Virus record (IMG/VR): IMGVR_UViG_3300028557_000081 | Coordinates: 1 to 40,723 of that record | DNA: 40,723 bases | Reading direction: 5' to 3' (one strand) | Source: a virus | In this document: piece after piece, positions 1 through 7,537 of the stretch | How positions within the stretch are numbered: the stretch's first letter is position 1 | Layout: each line of letters starts with the position of its first letter | Position numbers and translations under genes: made by a program | Notes under the pieces: model-generated | Told to the model about the DNA's origin: nothing | What the model saw: the letters and a program-made list of their open reading frames with translations, nothing else | The model's database searches: none

Positions 1-2
1 CC

Positions 3-215
3 ACGCCGCACGGTGCGGTTCAGTTGGAGGCAAAAGATGGGGCGTCCATGCGTCTTAATATTGAAATCCCCGAGCACACCTCGGCAATCGTTCAGTTCCC
101 GTGTCGGGACCACCAGTCGTTTGTCGTGGATGGTCGAAACACCCATGTCCCTTCGGAAACATCCTTCCCGACCGTGAGACTCAGCCCGGGGCGACATGTG
201 CTTGCCTCACGGTGA
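3..215 (+). CDS. alpha-L-rhamnosidase, C-terminal end only (host gene)
   Basis: The frame is open from the left edge and ends at TGA 213-215; the rest of the gene lies outside the window. The visible residues (TPHGAVQLEAKDG, then NIEIPEHTSAIVQFP) match the closing beta-sandwich of bacterial alpha-L-rhamnosidases, where a 'TP.G.' turn is followed by 'v.iP.nt.A.v.lP'. The family releases terminal rhamnose from glycans. This is taken as chromosomal flank because the prophage genes begin only after it. The family call rests on about 70 residues. Confidence 0.72.
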   Translation, partial: TPHGAVQLEAKDGASMRLNIEIPEHTSAIVQFPCRDHQSFVVDGRNTHVPSETSFPTVRLSPGRHVLASR

Positions 216-346
216 GGCCACTCCCCCTGCCCTGCATGGGATTGGCAACAACCTTGATCAGATTACGCCGACAATGCCATGAGCCAATCGCAACCCCAGA
301 ACTTTTGTACGCCCCTGGGGAGGGTCGTGTCAATTTGTGGGAAGAA

Positions 347-388
347 CCGGCGGTTGTTTTCATGCCGCCGGGACATTTGCTTTTTTCT
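347..388 (+). terminator. candidate terminator after the rhamnosidase gene
   Basis: Inverted repeat CCGGCGG (347-353) and CCGCCGG (365-371) with an 11-nt loop, followed by a T-rich run at 381-386. It lies between two convergent host genes in the inferred pre-integration arrangement. Confidence 0.45.
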
Positions 389-389
389 G

Positions 390-398
390 TGAGCTATT
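390..398 (+). repeat. candidate attL core
   Basis: TGAGCTATT occurs here and again at 40575-40583, next to the integrase start. The stop codon of the leftmost prophage gene (394-396) lies inside this copy. A 9-bp match could arise by chance; its position at both outer gene edges is the main support. Confidence 0.4.
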
Positions 399-1074
399 CC
401 TCCCCCGTCCCGCCCCTCCCGAGCTTCGTCTTCACGCTCGCCGCCACCGGCACCACCTTGTCGATCTCCATGTTTTCCTCCGCTGAATACAGCGTATGGC
501 GGGCAGTGTGGAATTCCTTGGTCGGCTTGAACACTGCTTTTGCGCTCAGGGCAGCCCCGGCGTTGTGGCGGGCGAACAGGGCTTGGAGTTCGCCGATGAT
601 CTCTTCGGCCGCGGCTTCCGGGATCAGGTCGCCCTTGATCTTCAACTCGAAGCTCTGCTTGAAGAAGGAGGCTCCCTTCTCGCCAGTCACGCGCAGGATG
701 GCCGCATCGTCGGTCGTGCCCCGGTAAGAGTTTGAGAACCCGACCCGCACAAGCTTGTCACCGGCCTTGGCTTCAAGCGACGAGGCGACTGCCATCTGAC
801 CGGAGTAGTGGGCGAAGTAGAACGGCTTGGCGATGGCGATCAGCTCGTCCTTCTCAATCGCGAGACTGCCCTCCAAGGCTTCAAGTTGCTCACTTTTTTC
901 GAGGATGCCCTCAACGAGCATGGCCACCTGTCCGTCTGGATCTGGCAGTTCGGGATACGTCTTGGCAGCTTTTGCCGCTGGTGCCGTTGTTGCGATTCCC
1001 GCGAGGTTGAACCGCTTGAGCCCGGTTGCGGGAGCGACCGGGGCGGCTGTTGCTGTCGATGATTTGGTTTTCAT
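394..1074 (-). CDS. conserved prophage protein of unknown function
   Basis: 226 residues. A low-complexity Ala/Thr/Pro-rich N-terminus (about residues 1-45) is followed by a helical segment with 'EGILEKSEQLEALEGSLAIEKDEL', then a mixed alpha/beta region. I see no catalytic motif or membrane segment and do not recognise the family. The ATG is at 1074 and the leader (1075-1125) shares the TCCATCGC and CGCGA-type inverted repeat of leader family A. It is the last leftward gene before the candidate attachment core. Composition and smooth amino acid usage make it a real gene, but the role is unknown. Confidence 0.75.
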   Translation of the reverse strand: MKTKSSTATAAPVAPATGLKRFNLAGIATTAPAAKAAKTYPELPDPDGQVAMLVEGILEKSEQLEALEGSLAIEKDELIAIAKPFYFAHYSGQMAVASSLEAKAGDKLVRVGFSNSYRGTTDDAAILRVTGEKGASFFKQSFELKIKGDLIPEAAAEEIIGELQALFARHNAGAALSAKAVFKPTKEFHTARHTLYSAEENMEIDKVVPVAASVKTKLGRGGTGEE

Positions 1075-1125
1075 ACCGCCATGAGCCTCGTTCGCGATGC
1101 TCGCGGTAATCCATCGCAGATGGGG
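1075..1125 (-). promoter_or_regulatory. leader family A, copy 1
   Basis: Plus-strand TCCATCGC at 1110-1117 and the paired CGCGA/TCGCG steps at 1093-1106 correspond to the conserved core of the leaders at 8483-8610 and 11004-11113. This is the most diverged copy. Confidence 0.45.
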
Positions 1126-1204
1126 GTGCTTGGAGGGTGCGTGCGGATTCCGGTTTCAAATCCAAAACAGCCTGATTATCCTGTCCCATACAAACTTCCC
1201 CGCC

Positions 1205-1516
1205 ATGGCCAATCTCACGAAACGCGATCTTGTGATCCAGATCAGCAAGGAAACCGGAATCATTCAGACGGAAGTATTTACCGTCATCCAGCAAACACTC
1301 GACGCCATCACTTCCGCACTTGCTTCCGGGCGTGACGTGGAACTGCGGAACTTCGGCGTATTCGAGGTCCGTCTGACAAAGTCCCGCGTCGGTCGCAATC
1401 CGAAGAAACCAGAGACGGACGTGACGATACCGGCTCGGGCGACCGTGAAGTTCAAAGCTGGAAAAATCATGCGCCAGCGGGTGCTTCTGCGGACCCAGGA
1501 ACTCAGCAAAAAGTAG
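1205..1516 (+). CDS. HU/IHF-family DNA-binding protein
   Basis: 103 residues from ATG 1205 (MANLTKRDL). The opening 'TKRDLVIQIS..TG', the 'VELRNFGVFEVR' strand, 'GRNPKKPET' and 'IPARATVKFKAGK' are the canonical dimerisation core and DNA-bending arm of the HU/IHF family. The arm carries the proline that intercalates at DNA kinks. The longer frame back to 1097 lacks family sequence, so 1205 is preferred. It is expressed rightward, opposite to its neighbours, and probably acts as a nucleoid protein or as an accessory factor in site-specific recombination or packaging. The spacing resembles HU proteins of Verrucomicrobiota (family impression). Confidence 0.93.
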   Translation: MANLTKRDLVIQISKETGIIQTEVFTVIQQTLDAITSALASGRDVELRNFGVFEVRLTKSRVGRNPKKPETDVTIPARATVKFKAGKIMRQRVLLRTQELSKK

Positions 1517-1519
1517 GCT

Positions 1520-2212
1520 TCAATTTACGAAGCGGTGCTTGATCATCGCTCGGCACTCCTCCGTGTCGCTGCGAAGTTGGATGGGATACGGTGCATTGCC
1601 TCGCTTCATCACCACTCCCTCGAAGAAGTCGCAGCGCAGGCGGCGGTTGATCGCTTTCAGGCCAACGTAGAAAGCCAACACGCGGGTTTCCTCGTCACGG
1701 ACTGATTGCGGCAGGAGCAGGACGTTTTCGGGGAACGATTCCCACTCACCCGTGGACAGTCGCTCGGTTTCGACCAGCCCGGCGAGGAACTCCCGCCGCT
1801 CCTCGTAGATCGGCGATCCAGATTCAGGGATCCAGTCCAGGACGACGAGACTGCCCCGCCCGATCTGATGCCTGCGTTCGAGAGCTTCACAATCCGCCCA
1901 CACGAGGCCGCTGCCTGCGAGCGGACGCAGTTGAACCAGAGCGGATTCAAACTCCCGCTCGATCGTGAGTCGCTGGCCGTGGCGGTTCCACATGGCTCCG
2001 GTCGGCGTGTGAACGAGCGCTCGCCATCCGTTGAATTTTGGCTCAGCGAACCAGATCCCGGATTTCTTCGGGGCGAGTTCGAGCTTTCCACCCCGGATCG
2101 GACGCGCCGGGAACGTAGGTGGATGCGTCGGGATGGGGTCGGATTTTTCGTTTATCAGGCTTTGGTGGCTCATTTGGCGGGCGGCGGGTAAGGAGATAAC
2201 CCCAGCGCTCAT
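1520..2212 (-). CDS. ATP-dependent DNA/RNA ligase-like nucleotidyltransferase with KxNG motif
   Basis: 230 residues. Motif I is 'EPKFNGWR' (K59-F-N-G), where most DNA ligases have KxDG. Motif III-like 'WADCEA' lies at about 105-110, motif IV 'FFEGVVMK' at 196-203 and a motif V lysine in 'MIKHRF' near 225. No OB-fold domain follows, so it is a nucleotidyltransferase core only. The KxNG variant is closer to some RNA ligases than to T7-type DNA ligases, so the substrate is open. The ATG at 2212 overlaps the stop of the gene upstream (ATGA). A second, full-length ligase is at 9462-10343. Confidence 0.72.
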   Translation of the reverse strand: MSAGVISLPAARQMSHQSLINEKSDPIPTHPPTFPARPIRGGKLELAPKKSGIWFAEPKFNGWRALVHTPTGAMWNRHGQRLTIEREFESALVQLRPLAGSGLVWADCEALERRHQIGRGSLVVLDWIPESGSPIYEERREFLAGLVETERLSTGEWESFPENVLLLPQSVRDEETRVLAFYVGLKAINRRLRCDFFEGVVMKRGNAPYPIQLRSDTEECRAMIKHRFVN

Positions 2213-2550
2213 TCCCTTCGCATGAGGACCGAGAGGCAGCGTTCCTCGGAAATGAGGATCACGGGGATCATGCCCGCGGGGATCGCGGCGATCTGCTTCG
2301 CGTTCGGCCAGCCGTGGGCGAGAAGCGCGTTCGCGTCTTTGATTGTGAGGGCGAGCGTGAACGCCGGATACGCCCCGCCCGCCTTGATCGCATCACGCTT
2401 CTCCGCGCAGTTGGGCTGGTAATACGAGGCGATTTCAAACCCAACCGAATCCTCCAAGTCGAGGATCACAAACACGGGTGCCTTCGGGCTCGTGCCAAAC
2501 GAGGCAACGTCCCGGTGATAATTCAGGATGGCGGATTGGCGTGGCGTCAT
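2209..2550 (-). CDS. small protein of unknown function
   Basis: 113 residues from ATG 2550, chosen because it overlaps the upstream stop as ATGA. The N-terminal half has 'APVFVILDLEDSVGFEIASYYQPNCAEKRDAI'; the C-terminal half has 'IPAGMIPVILISEERCL'. The composition is that of a folded alpha/beta protein. I see no recognisable active site or membrane segment. It is translationally coupled to the ligase-like gene downstream and the 61-residue gene upstream. Confidence 0.7.
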   Translation of the reverse strand: MTPRQSAILNYHRDVASFGTSPKAPVFVILDLEDSVGFEIASYYQPNCAEKRDAIKAGGAYPAFTLALTIKDANALLAHGWPNAKQIAAIPAGMIPVILISEERCLSVLMRRE

Positions 2551-2732
2551 GGCTTGTAGGGAATCGGCGGGTTGCACTTTCTCGCGATGTCTTTGACCAG
2601 CACGGGAATGATATGCGGGTTCAACCGGGCGTCATAGACGACGATGAACGGACTCTCTTTCCCCCGCCGCCAAATGGCGCGGAAGTCTTTCGTGTAGCCG
2701 ACTTGGGCGGCTCCTTCGCAGGGTGATTTCAT
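2547..2732 (-). CDS. small basic protein of unknown function
   Basis: 61 residues (MKSPCEGAAQVGYTKDF...). The start is ATG 2732, which overlaps the upstream stop as ATGA; a TTG at 2753 is possible but less likely. It contains 'FIVVYDARLNPHIIPVLVKDIARKCNPP'. Family not recognised. It sits in an unbroken chain of four ATGA-coupled genes (2935 to 1520), so its product is probably made at a level tied to its neighbours. Confidence 0.6.
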   Translation of the reverse strand: MKSPCEGAAQVGYTKDFRAIWRRGKESPFIVVYDARLNPHIIPVLVKDIARKCNPPIPYKP

Positions 2733-2935
2733 ATTGTTCTCAGGTTGTCGCAATTACTCCAGTCCGAGTCGAAGTCGTCCGCCGCATCCCAAAAGGGAGA
2801 GGCGAATCCCTCGCGCTCGAACGACTCGCTCACGATCTGGGTGGCCTCTTCTGCGGATGCAGCTTCCACTTGGACCTTCCCGTAGCTGGGCACATCGGCG
2901 GCAACGATCACGGTGAATTTTTTCATGTCAGTCAT
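2729..2935 (-). CDS. small acidic protein of unknown function
   Basis: 68 residues from ATG 2935 (MTDMKKFTVIVAADVP); an ATG at 2926 is the alternative. After a short beta-rich start it is acidic, ending 'WDAADDFDSDWSNCDNLRTI'. It overlaps the stop of the Cys-rich gene upstream (2928-2930) and its own stop overlaps the next ATG. Family not recognised. Confidence 0.6.
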   Translation of the reverse strand: MTDMKKFTVIVAADVPSYGKVQVEAASAEEATQIVSESFEREGFASPFWDAADDFDSDWSNCDNLRTI

Positions 2936-3167
2936 GGGTTCCGAAACGGCGCTCACCGTGAACGGGGCAGTTGAAAGCGATTTCGCACACGCAGCAGATC
3001 TGCTCGGCTTGGGTGCAACATGCCACCCGCGCCAGAGCCACCGTGCGCTGGCAATCCGCCGAGCACGCCACCGCCTGAACCCACCGGCGGGCAAGATGAA
3101 GATGCGGAGCATCGTGTTCGATTCCGCAGGCCGGACAGCGGGCGAGGTCGTAATGGGCGGCAATCAT
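2928..3167 (-). CDS. small cysteine-rich, probably zinc-binding protein
   Basis: 79 residues. 'CPACGIEH' at 11-18, 'CSADC' at about 35-39, 'CCVCEIAF' near 58 and 'CPVHG' near 68 give two likely Cys/His metal sites of zinc-ribbon type. It starts 2 nt after the stop of the AAA+ gene and is probably translated with it. No specific family recognised. Likely roles for such phage proteins are nucleic-acid or protein binding (inference). Confidence 0.65.
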   Translation of the reverse strand: MIAAHYDLARCPACGIEHDAPHLHLARRWVQAVACSADCQRTVALARVACCTQAEQICCVCEIAFNCPVHGERRFGTHD

Positions 3168-3169
3168 GG

Positions 3170-4075
3170 TCAGTTCAGGTTGACGTCAGCCGTGCGGCCC
3201 TCGTGCGCCTTCTTGCCCGCCTGCACTTTGCGGATCTCGGCTAGCAAAGTTTCCTCGCTCAGCCGCCAGTTCGCCGGATCAGGGTCAACCGATGCGGCGT
3301 GAATCGCGTTCAGGCAGACGTTCAGGATGTCTCCGCCGGAGAGCCCGCGGGAACTCATGGCCACGTTCCGCAGGTCGGCGCTCACCCGGCCGATGCTGGG
3401 CAGATGTGAGCGGAATATCCTCTCCCGCATCGAGGCGTTGGGCAGGGCGAACTCCACATGACGGGCAATCCGGCGAAGGATCGCTTCGTCGTAATTGCCG
3501 AACAGGTTCGTCGTCATCACGACAACTCCGCCGAACCGGTCGAGTTCCTGCATGAGCGCGTTGCGGTTTTGGTTGATCGAAGTGGCGCAGCTCTCGCCCA
3601 TCGCCACTCGGCGGGAAAGCAGGCTGTCGGCTTCATCGAAGAACAGTACCGCTTCGGCCTCCGCAGCCTCCTTGAACGCTTTCGCGATGTGCTTGGCCGT
3701 GTCGCCCAGATATTTGCTGATGATCTGGCTGTAATCGACTTGGTAGAGCGGCTTGCCGAGCCTCCACGCGATGCCCAGGGCGGCGCGGGTCTTCCCCGTT
3801 CCCGGCGGGCCGTAGAAGTTCAGGATGCAGCGCCCGGCCTGCGGCTGGATCTCGCTCAATTTCCAAACCGCCTCCAACTGCTCGCGCATCTCAATAGAGC
3901 GGAGCGCTGCGGCGATGTCCTCGCGCACCGTGCTGTGGAGCACGAGGCGGTCGAGGTCGTGGCGGGGTTCAGGATCAACGAGGATTCCGACCGGCGCGGC
4001 CTGCTGCTCTCTGCGGCGCGGGCGCGGCGTGCGGTGGTCCTCACGGTCCTCCATCATTTCATTGTCGTCTGGCAT
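3170..4075 (-). CDS. AAA+ ATPase (FtsH/Cdc48-like core)
   Basis: 301 residues from ATG 4075. Walker A GPPGTGKT at 89-96, pore-loop-like 'KYLGD' at about 121-125, Walker B LFFDEAD at 144-150, sensor 1 'TTN' at 188-190 and a paired arginine finger 'RR' at 201-202 are all intact. The small helical lid follows. The first ~50 residues are charged and low in complexity. Classical AAA proteins of this type remodel or unfold proteins as hexameric rings; the substrate is unknown. It has its own leader (4076-4144, family B). The frame upstream of 4075 is leader sequence. Confidence 0.88.
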   Translation of the reverse strand: MPDDNEMMEDREDHRTPRPRRREQQAAPVGILVDPEPRHDLDRLVLHSTVREDIAAALRSIEMREQLEAVWKLSEIQPQAGRCILNFYGPPGTGKTRAALGIAWRLGKPLYQVDYSQIISKYLGDTAKHIAKAFKEAAEAEAVLFFDEADSLLSRRVAMGESCATSINQNRNALMQELDRFGGVVVMTTNLFGNYDEAILRRIARHVEFALPNASMRERIFRSHLPSIGRVSADLRNVAMSSRGLSGGDILNVCLNAIHAASVDPDPANWRLSEETLLAEIRKVQAGKKAHEGRTADVNLN

Positions 4076-4144
4076 TTTCTTGTCTTTCTGGTTGCTGCGT
4101 TGGTGCGCCGCCAACTACGTCACCCGCGTAGTCATTGGCGCAGG
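4076..4144 (-). promoter_or_regulatory. leader family B, copy 1
   Basis: Shares with 7460-7530 the plus-strand blocks CTTTCTGGTTG, GCGCCGCC, and the inverted repeat CTACG...CGTAG (here 4115-4131) followed by a CAT and GCGCA. It lies directly before the AAA+ gene start. Confidence 0.6.
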
Positions 4145-4148
4145 AAAA

Positions 4149-4484
4149 TCATTCGTATCGGCTGTGCGGGAACACCTTTTTCATCATCCGCACAAAGGGC
4201 TTGGTGCCGTAGTTGCCCCGGATCATCGGGCTGACCGTCTCGTCGTAGAACTGCGTCCACGGAACGGCTTCGGTCTTCCGCCCGGCGCGCTCTCCATACA
4301 TCCGGATGTAATCCGCATCGCAGATGAACTCGATCTGGTCTTTCTGCGAGCGGCCCCCGTCGCCCATGTCGCCGCCGATTGCGCTGTAGGTCGCCCAGCA
4401 GGCGGCGCTGAAGCGTTTGAACTGGTTCTCCGTCAGGCCGCAGAGATCGGCCTTCGGGCTGTCTTGTTGGATTGTTGCTGTCAT
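4149..4484 (-). CDS. protein of unknown function
   Basis: 111 residues from ATG 4484, which overlaps the stop of the upstream papain-like gene (ATGA). AAGGAGG in its leader is a good ribosome-binding site. The protein has 'LTENQFKRFSAACWATYSAIGGDMGDGG' then 'IEFICDADYIRMYG' and 'VSPMIRGNYGTKPFVRMMKKVFP'. It looks like a compact helical protein. Family not recognised. The other long frame here (to 4521) is unlike natural protein and is rejected. Confidence 0.72.
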   Translation of the reverse strand: MTATIQQDSPKADLCGLTENQFKRFSAACWATYSAIGGDMGDGGRSQKDQIEFICDADYIRMYGERAGRKTEAVPWTQFYDETVSPMIRGNYGTKPFVRMMKKVFPHSRYE

Positions 4485-4543
4485 CCTCCTTGGCCTCTCG
4501 CAGTTCCCACACTGAGTCCATCAGTATTTGGCACCATTTTTCG
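4481..4543 (-). promoter_or_regulatory. leader family A, copy 2
   Basis: The 22 bp at 4481-4502 (plus strand, TCATCCTCC... to ...CTCTCGCA) are identical to 11000-11021. GTCCATC (4516-4522) and CACCATTTTT (4532-4541) follow as in that copy. Here the leader also encodes the C-terminus of the upstream gene, so it was probably acquired by recombination. Confidence 0.7.
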
Positions 4544-4846
4544 TGGTGCCTCCCACGGCCCGTAGTGTAGGGCTTCGAGCATCAACCTGCGGGCTTCCGA
4601 GGGCGAATACCGCGCCACGCTGGCAGTGATTTTCCCGATGGCGTAGTAGGCATGCTTGCGGGCGCACACGATCCGTCCGTTGCTCGGGTCAATGACGGCA
4701 TCGCCGATTTCGGCCCATGCGTGCCCGTAGCGGATTCCGGCAATCGGCCCCTGTCCTGTCACTTCGCCGTGGACGAGCAGGATTCCCGGGCATCGTGCAT
4801 TCCCGATCACGAATCTCGCCGCAGCCTCATAGCAATCGCCATTCAT
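4481..4846 (-). CDS. predicted papain-like (transglutaminase/NlpC-type) hydrolase
   Basis: 121 residues from ATG 4846 (ATGA overlap with the clamp-loader-like gene). 'GDCYEAAARF' (C5), 'YGHAWAE' (H42) and 'AVIDPSNG' (D53) have the order and surroundings of a Cys-His-Asp papain-like triad. No full family match is claimed. The last ~18 residues (after KMVPNTDGL) are encoded by a repeated leader block and may be recombination-derived. If active it could cleave or transfer amide bonds, which is of interest beside the amidoligase and RadC-like genes of the same operon. Confidence 0.62.
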   Translation of the reverse strand: MNGDCYEAAARFVIGNARCPGILLVHGEVTGQGPIAGIRYGHAWAEIGDAVIDPSNGRIVCARKHAYYAIGKITASVARYSPSEARRLMLEALHYGPWEAPRKMVPNTDGLSVGTARGQGG

Positions 4847-5472
4847 GCCGCCGCCCTCATGTCGATTGCGCTTTCCAGATCCGCGAGCGCGGCCCGCACG
4901 CACCCGCCGCTCCCGACGGCGATTTCCTGGGCGAGCCGCTTCGGGGCCTTCCACCGGCGGATCAGCCACTGCGCGATTTCATCCGACTCGGGACCGGTGA
5001 TTTTGAACGCTTGGAAACGCGTTTGAAACCGTTCCGTGAGCAGGTCGAGTTGGAGGTTGCTCGTGCCGATGAGCGCCCGCCCCGGCCGCAGCCGGTCGAG
5101 GTAGGAAAGCATCAGGTCTTGGGCCTCGCGGGAACAGCGGTCCAACTCGTTCACGATCCGCACGCTCCACCCGCCACCGAACATGCTGACGTAGGCGAGC
5201 CCGTCCATCCACCGGCGCACAGCCTCCACCGTGATCTCGCGCCCGTTGTGATCCTCGATCGCACAGGGTTCGCCGCCGGTCAGCTCGCGGGCCACCATTT
5301 CGGCAATCGTCGTCTTGCCAACCCCTGGCGGCCCGTAGAGCAGGATCTTCATCGGGCCGTCCTTGCCGGTGCGGATCCTCCGAGCTTTGGCAACAAGCGC
5401 ACGCGCAGCGGTCCTGGCGGAACCGATCAGGTCATCCGGCACGACCGGGCGGAATGAGGCAGGCGATTTCAT
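4843..5472 (-). CDS. AAA+ ATPase, clamp-loader/Holliday-helicase-like
   Basis: 209 residues from ATG 5472. Walker A GPPGVGKT at 47-54; Walker B region 'VRIVNELDR' (104-112) has Asn-Glu in place of the usual Asp-Glu; sensor 1 'ALIGTSN' near 133-139; a lid with 'IAQWLIRRWK'. The size and the 'EAQDLMLSYLDRL' segment resemble RFC/DnaX-type AAA domains, without collar or tau domains. The Asn in Walker B could weaken ATP hydrolysis. Start and stop are both coupled to neighbours by ATGA overlaps. Confidence 0.85.
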   Translation of the reverse strand: MKSPASFRPVVPDDLIGSARTAARALVAKARRIRTGKDGPMKILLYGPPGVGKTTIAEMVARELTGGEPCAIEDHNGREITVEAVRRWMDGLAYVSMFGGGWSVRIVNELDRCSREAQDLMLSYLDRLRPGRALIGTSNLQLDLLTERFQTRFQAFKITGPESDEIAQWLIRRWKAPKRLAQEIAVGSGGCVRAALADLESAIDMRAAA

Positions 5473-5924
5473 AGCACTCCCGCCTCCCGGAAGCTGAAGC
5501 AGGAATTCGTGCCAACGATCAGGTGGTCCAGCAGGTTGATCTGGATGATGCGTCCGGCCTCGGCGAGCCGCTGGGTGATCCGCCGGTCGGCTTCGCTGGG
5601 GAGAGCCATGCCGCTTGGGTGGTTGTGGATCACCAGAACGGCATAGGCCCCAATCGCCACCGCCGCCCGGAACACATCGCGGGGATGGACGGTGCATTCA
5701 TTCAACGTCCCGATCCCGACGAGCGTGTGCCCGACTGGCGAGAGGCGGGTGTTGAGCATAACTGCCACGCACATCTCTCGCTCGGGGTCATACCACGGCA
5801 TCGCCGTGATCTTCTCCCGCCAGTAGGTCGCGGCGGAGTTCGCATCATCAACCCGCATTGATCCCGGTGTTTCGTTGAGCCGCTGGACCCGGATCTCGAA
5901 CGTGGATTTTCCGTAGCGCGTCAT
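5469..5924 (-). CDS. RadC/JAB-fold (JAMM-motif) protein
   Basis: 151 residues from ATG 5924. The JAMM signature is present: E50, then 'HNHPSG' (H100, H102) and 'SEAD' (S110, D113). 'LLDHLIVG' and 'FSFREAGVL' complete the RadC-type domain. It lacks the helix-hairpin-helix N-terminus of full-length RadC, as do many plasmid and phage versions. The family is predicted to bind zinc and hydrolyse amide or isopeptide bonds; RadC itself has no proven enzymatic role. Both ends are coupled to neighbours by ATGA. Confidence 0.9.
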   Translation of the reverse strand: MTRYGKSTFEIRVQRLNETPGSMRVDDANSAATYWREKITAMPWYDPEREMCVAVMLNTRLSPVGHTLVGIGTLNECTVHPRDVFRAAVAIGAYAVLVIHNHPSGMALPSEADRRITQRLAEAGRIIQINLLDHLIVGTNSCFSFREAGVL

Positions 5925-6052
5925 GGCTGGCCCTCCAGTTTCCGGGCAATGGCGGCGACCGCCTCCGCTCCCTTCTTGTAAACCACGACCGCGATCAGTT
6001 CGTCCTCGCGCCACACCGCCCAGAACCGGTTGTATCTGGCGACCCGGATCAT
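5921..6052 (-). CDS. 43-residue protein of unknown function
   Basis: MIRVARYNRFWAVWREDEL... from ATG 6052, coupled at both ends by ATGA overlaps, which is the main support for so small a gene. It looks like a single beta-hairpin plus helix ('YNRFWAVWREDELIAVVVYKKGAEAV'). Confidence 0.6.
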   Translation of the reverse strand: MIRVARYNRFWAVWREDELIAVVVYKKGAEAVAAIARKLEGQP

Positions 6053-6243
6053 GGCAGTTCCTCCTGCGTTGACGGTGCCCGGCGCTCCCAATCCAGGGCG
6101 GCAGCTTCCGCTTGCTCGTGGGTGGGGAAGTTCTCCCCAATCCACCGCTCGAATGCCCCGCCCTCATCCCGGCCCCCGCGCACGACTGTCCAGCCCCGCC
6201 AAAGGGCGGCGGGGACAACTTCCGGCTGATGGAGCGCGTTCAT
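6049..6243 (-). CDS. 64-residue protein of unknown function
   Basis: From ATG 6243 (ATGA overlap with the gene upstream). 'GWTVVRGG' and 'WIGENFPTHEQAEAAALDWE' suggest a short beta-strand and helix fold like other tiny phage early proteins. Family not recognised. Confidence 0.62.
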   Translation of the reverse strand: MNALHQPEVVPAALWRGWTVVRGGRDEGGAFERWIGENFPTHEQAEAAALDWERRAPSTQEELP

Positions 6244-6830
6244 TTCGCCCACCCCTCTCTGCGGATGCGGGCCTTGAGCGTGTTGATCGGCACGTTGAAC
6301 TCCGCCGCCGTCTGCTTCACGCTCCGGTCTTTCCGGTAACGGCGTCTGATTGCCTTCCAGTCCGGCCCGAGGATCGCACGGATGGGTGCTGGAATTGGCC
6401 GTATTTCCGCACGCCGCTTCACCGCTGGGGTAGCAGTATTGCCCTCGGGGTCATTGAACGTGCGGTAGCGCGACGTGGAGAGCGGGTTGAACCGCTCTGT
6501 CGGCTTGTCCTTCTCCAGCCGCGACATCCGCTGCTCGATCCCCTCAAGCGCGGTGCCCGTCATGGCTTTCACCGCCGATCCCACGAGTTTCGGGATGTCC
6601 AAGGATCTCCTGCCTCCCCGCACCGTGGCAATTTCGGCGATCTGGGATGTCACGATCTCGCGGATCAATTCCAGCGGGATTTCCGTGACCACGTAGACGA
6701 CGCCCGTGAGGCTTTCCAGCCCGAGAGCCTGCTTCATCTTTTCTCGGGCCTCGCGGGGCGTTTCCGCCTCGACCCGCTCATCGAACACAATCTCGCTCGA
6801 CCGGCTCGCAACGATTTTGAAGAGTTTCAT
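6240..6830 (-). CDS. protein with C-terminal helix-turn-helix
   Basis: 196 residues from ATG 6830, preceded by GGAGGT and overlapping the upstream stop as ATGA. The C-terminus 'YRKDRSVKQTAAEFNVPINTLKARIRREGW' reads as an HTH of transposase/sigma-like type ('AAEFNVPINTLKARI' as recognition helix). The N-terminal half ('FDERVEAETPREAREKMKQALGLESLTGVVYVV') is alpha/beta and unassigned. Probably DNA-binding; it could regulate this operon. Confidence 0.72.
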   Translation of the reverse strand: MKLFKIVASRSSEIVFDERVEAETPREAREKMKQALGLESLTGVVYVVTEIPLELIREIVTSQIAEIATVRGGRRSLDIPKLVGSAVKAMTGTALEGIEQRMSRLEKDKPTERFNPLSTSRYRTFNDPEGNTATPAVKRRAEIRPIPAPIRAILGPDWKAIRRRYRKDRSVKQTAAEFNVPINTLKARIRREGWAK

Positions 6831-7459
6831 GCGACCTCCTTCTCCGCCGACCAGAGGGCGAGTTGATCGGTGGGTTTCTTCATCCAACGAACATTCCCCG
6901 AGCGTTCGAGTTCGTAGAGGAACCCGAGGTTCGAGCACCGCATCCCGCGCCACTCCCGCCAGTCACCGAAGAGGTTCGTTTTCGTCGCCCCCATGAGCAC
7001 GAACCGTCCGTCCACGCTCTGGAGCAAATCCGGATCGTGCAGGTGGTTTACAAGCAGGGCCATCACCCGGCTGTCGCTGATCGGCCCGCCGACTTTCCGT
7101 TTCTCCGTTTTCTCGATGTAGGAGAGCGCATCTTTGAACCCGCCCCATGTCCCGTTGTGGAACAGGACGCGGCTGGCTTTGCCTACAAGGGCGGTTTGCG
7201 CCGACTTGTTCACCGGGAACGGGTGGCAAAGCTCCGGACTCACCCCTCCCACGCTCGCCCAACGGAAGTGGATCACGATCTCCCCCTTGAGCTTGCGCAG
7301 CAGTTGATGCACTTCGATGGGACCAAGGTTTTTGGTCCACCGCACTTCTCCCTTTGCCCGCCATGCCACTCCCGCCCCATGCGGGTTGGCAGCAGCGCAG
7401 GCCATCAGGGTGTTCAGGCCCGGCCTCACTTTCGGCGGGCACACGATGATTACACACAT
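6827..7459 (-). CDS. class II glutamine amidotransferase-like protein (Ntn hydrolase)
   Basis: 210 residues. It begins MC, so removal of Met would expose the catalytic Cys of the class II glutaminase family. 'NPHGAGVAW' (25-33), 'VIHFRWAS', 'CHPFPV' and 'LFHNGTW' are the family's substrate and oxyanion-hole motifs in order. No synthase domain follows. In phages and other mobile elements such stand-alone domains are known beside amidoligases, and the next gene upstream is one. It would release ammonia from glutamine or itself transfer an amide. Preceded by a family B leader. Confidence 0.82.
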   Translation of the reverse strand: MCVIIVCPPKVRPGLNTLMACAAANPHGAGVAWRAKGEVRWTKNLGPIEVHQLLRKLKGEIVIHFRWASVGGVSPELCHPFPVNKSAQTALVGKASRVLFHNGTWGGFKDALSYIEKTEKRKVGGPISDSRVMALLVNHLHDPDLLQSVDGRFVLMGATKTNLFGDWREWRGMRCSNLGFLYELERSGNVRWMKKPTDQLALWSAEKEVA

Positions 7460-7530
7460 ACTACGTTTTCCTTTCTGGTTGTTTGGTTGCTTCTGCGCCG
7501 CCGACTACGCACATCGCGTAGCCATGAGCG
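7460..7530 (-). promoter_or_regulatory. leader family B, copy 2
   Basis: Occupies most of the 78-bp gap between the amidoligase stop and the amidotransferase start. Matches 4076-4144, including CTACGcacatcgCGTAG (7505-7521). Confidence 0.6.
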
Positions 7531-7537
7531 CAAATAA

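Noticed and set aside
181-363. Minus-strand frame and a TTGACA/TACAAA promoter-like pair at about 305-330 (minus)
   Set aside because: The frame overlaps the rhamnosidase end and has no protein-like features; the promoter-like pair has no gene to serve within the window.
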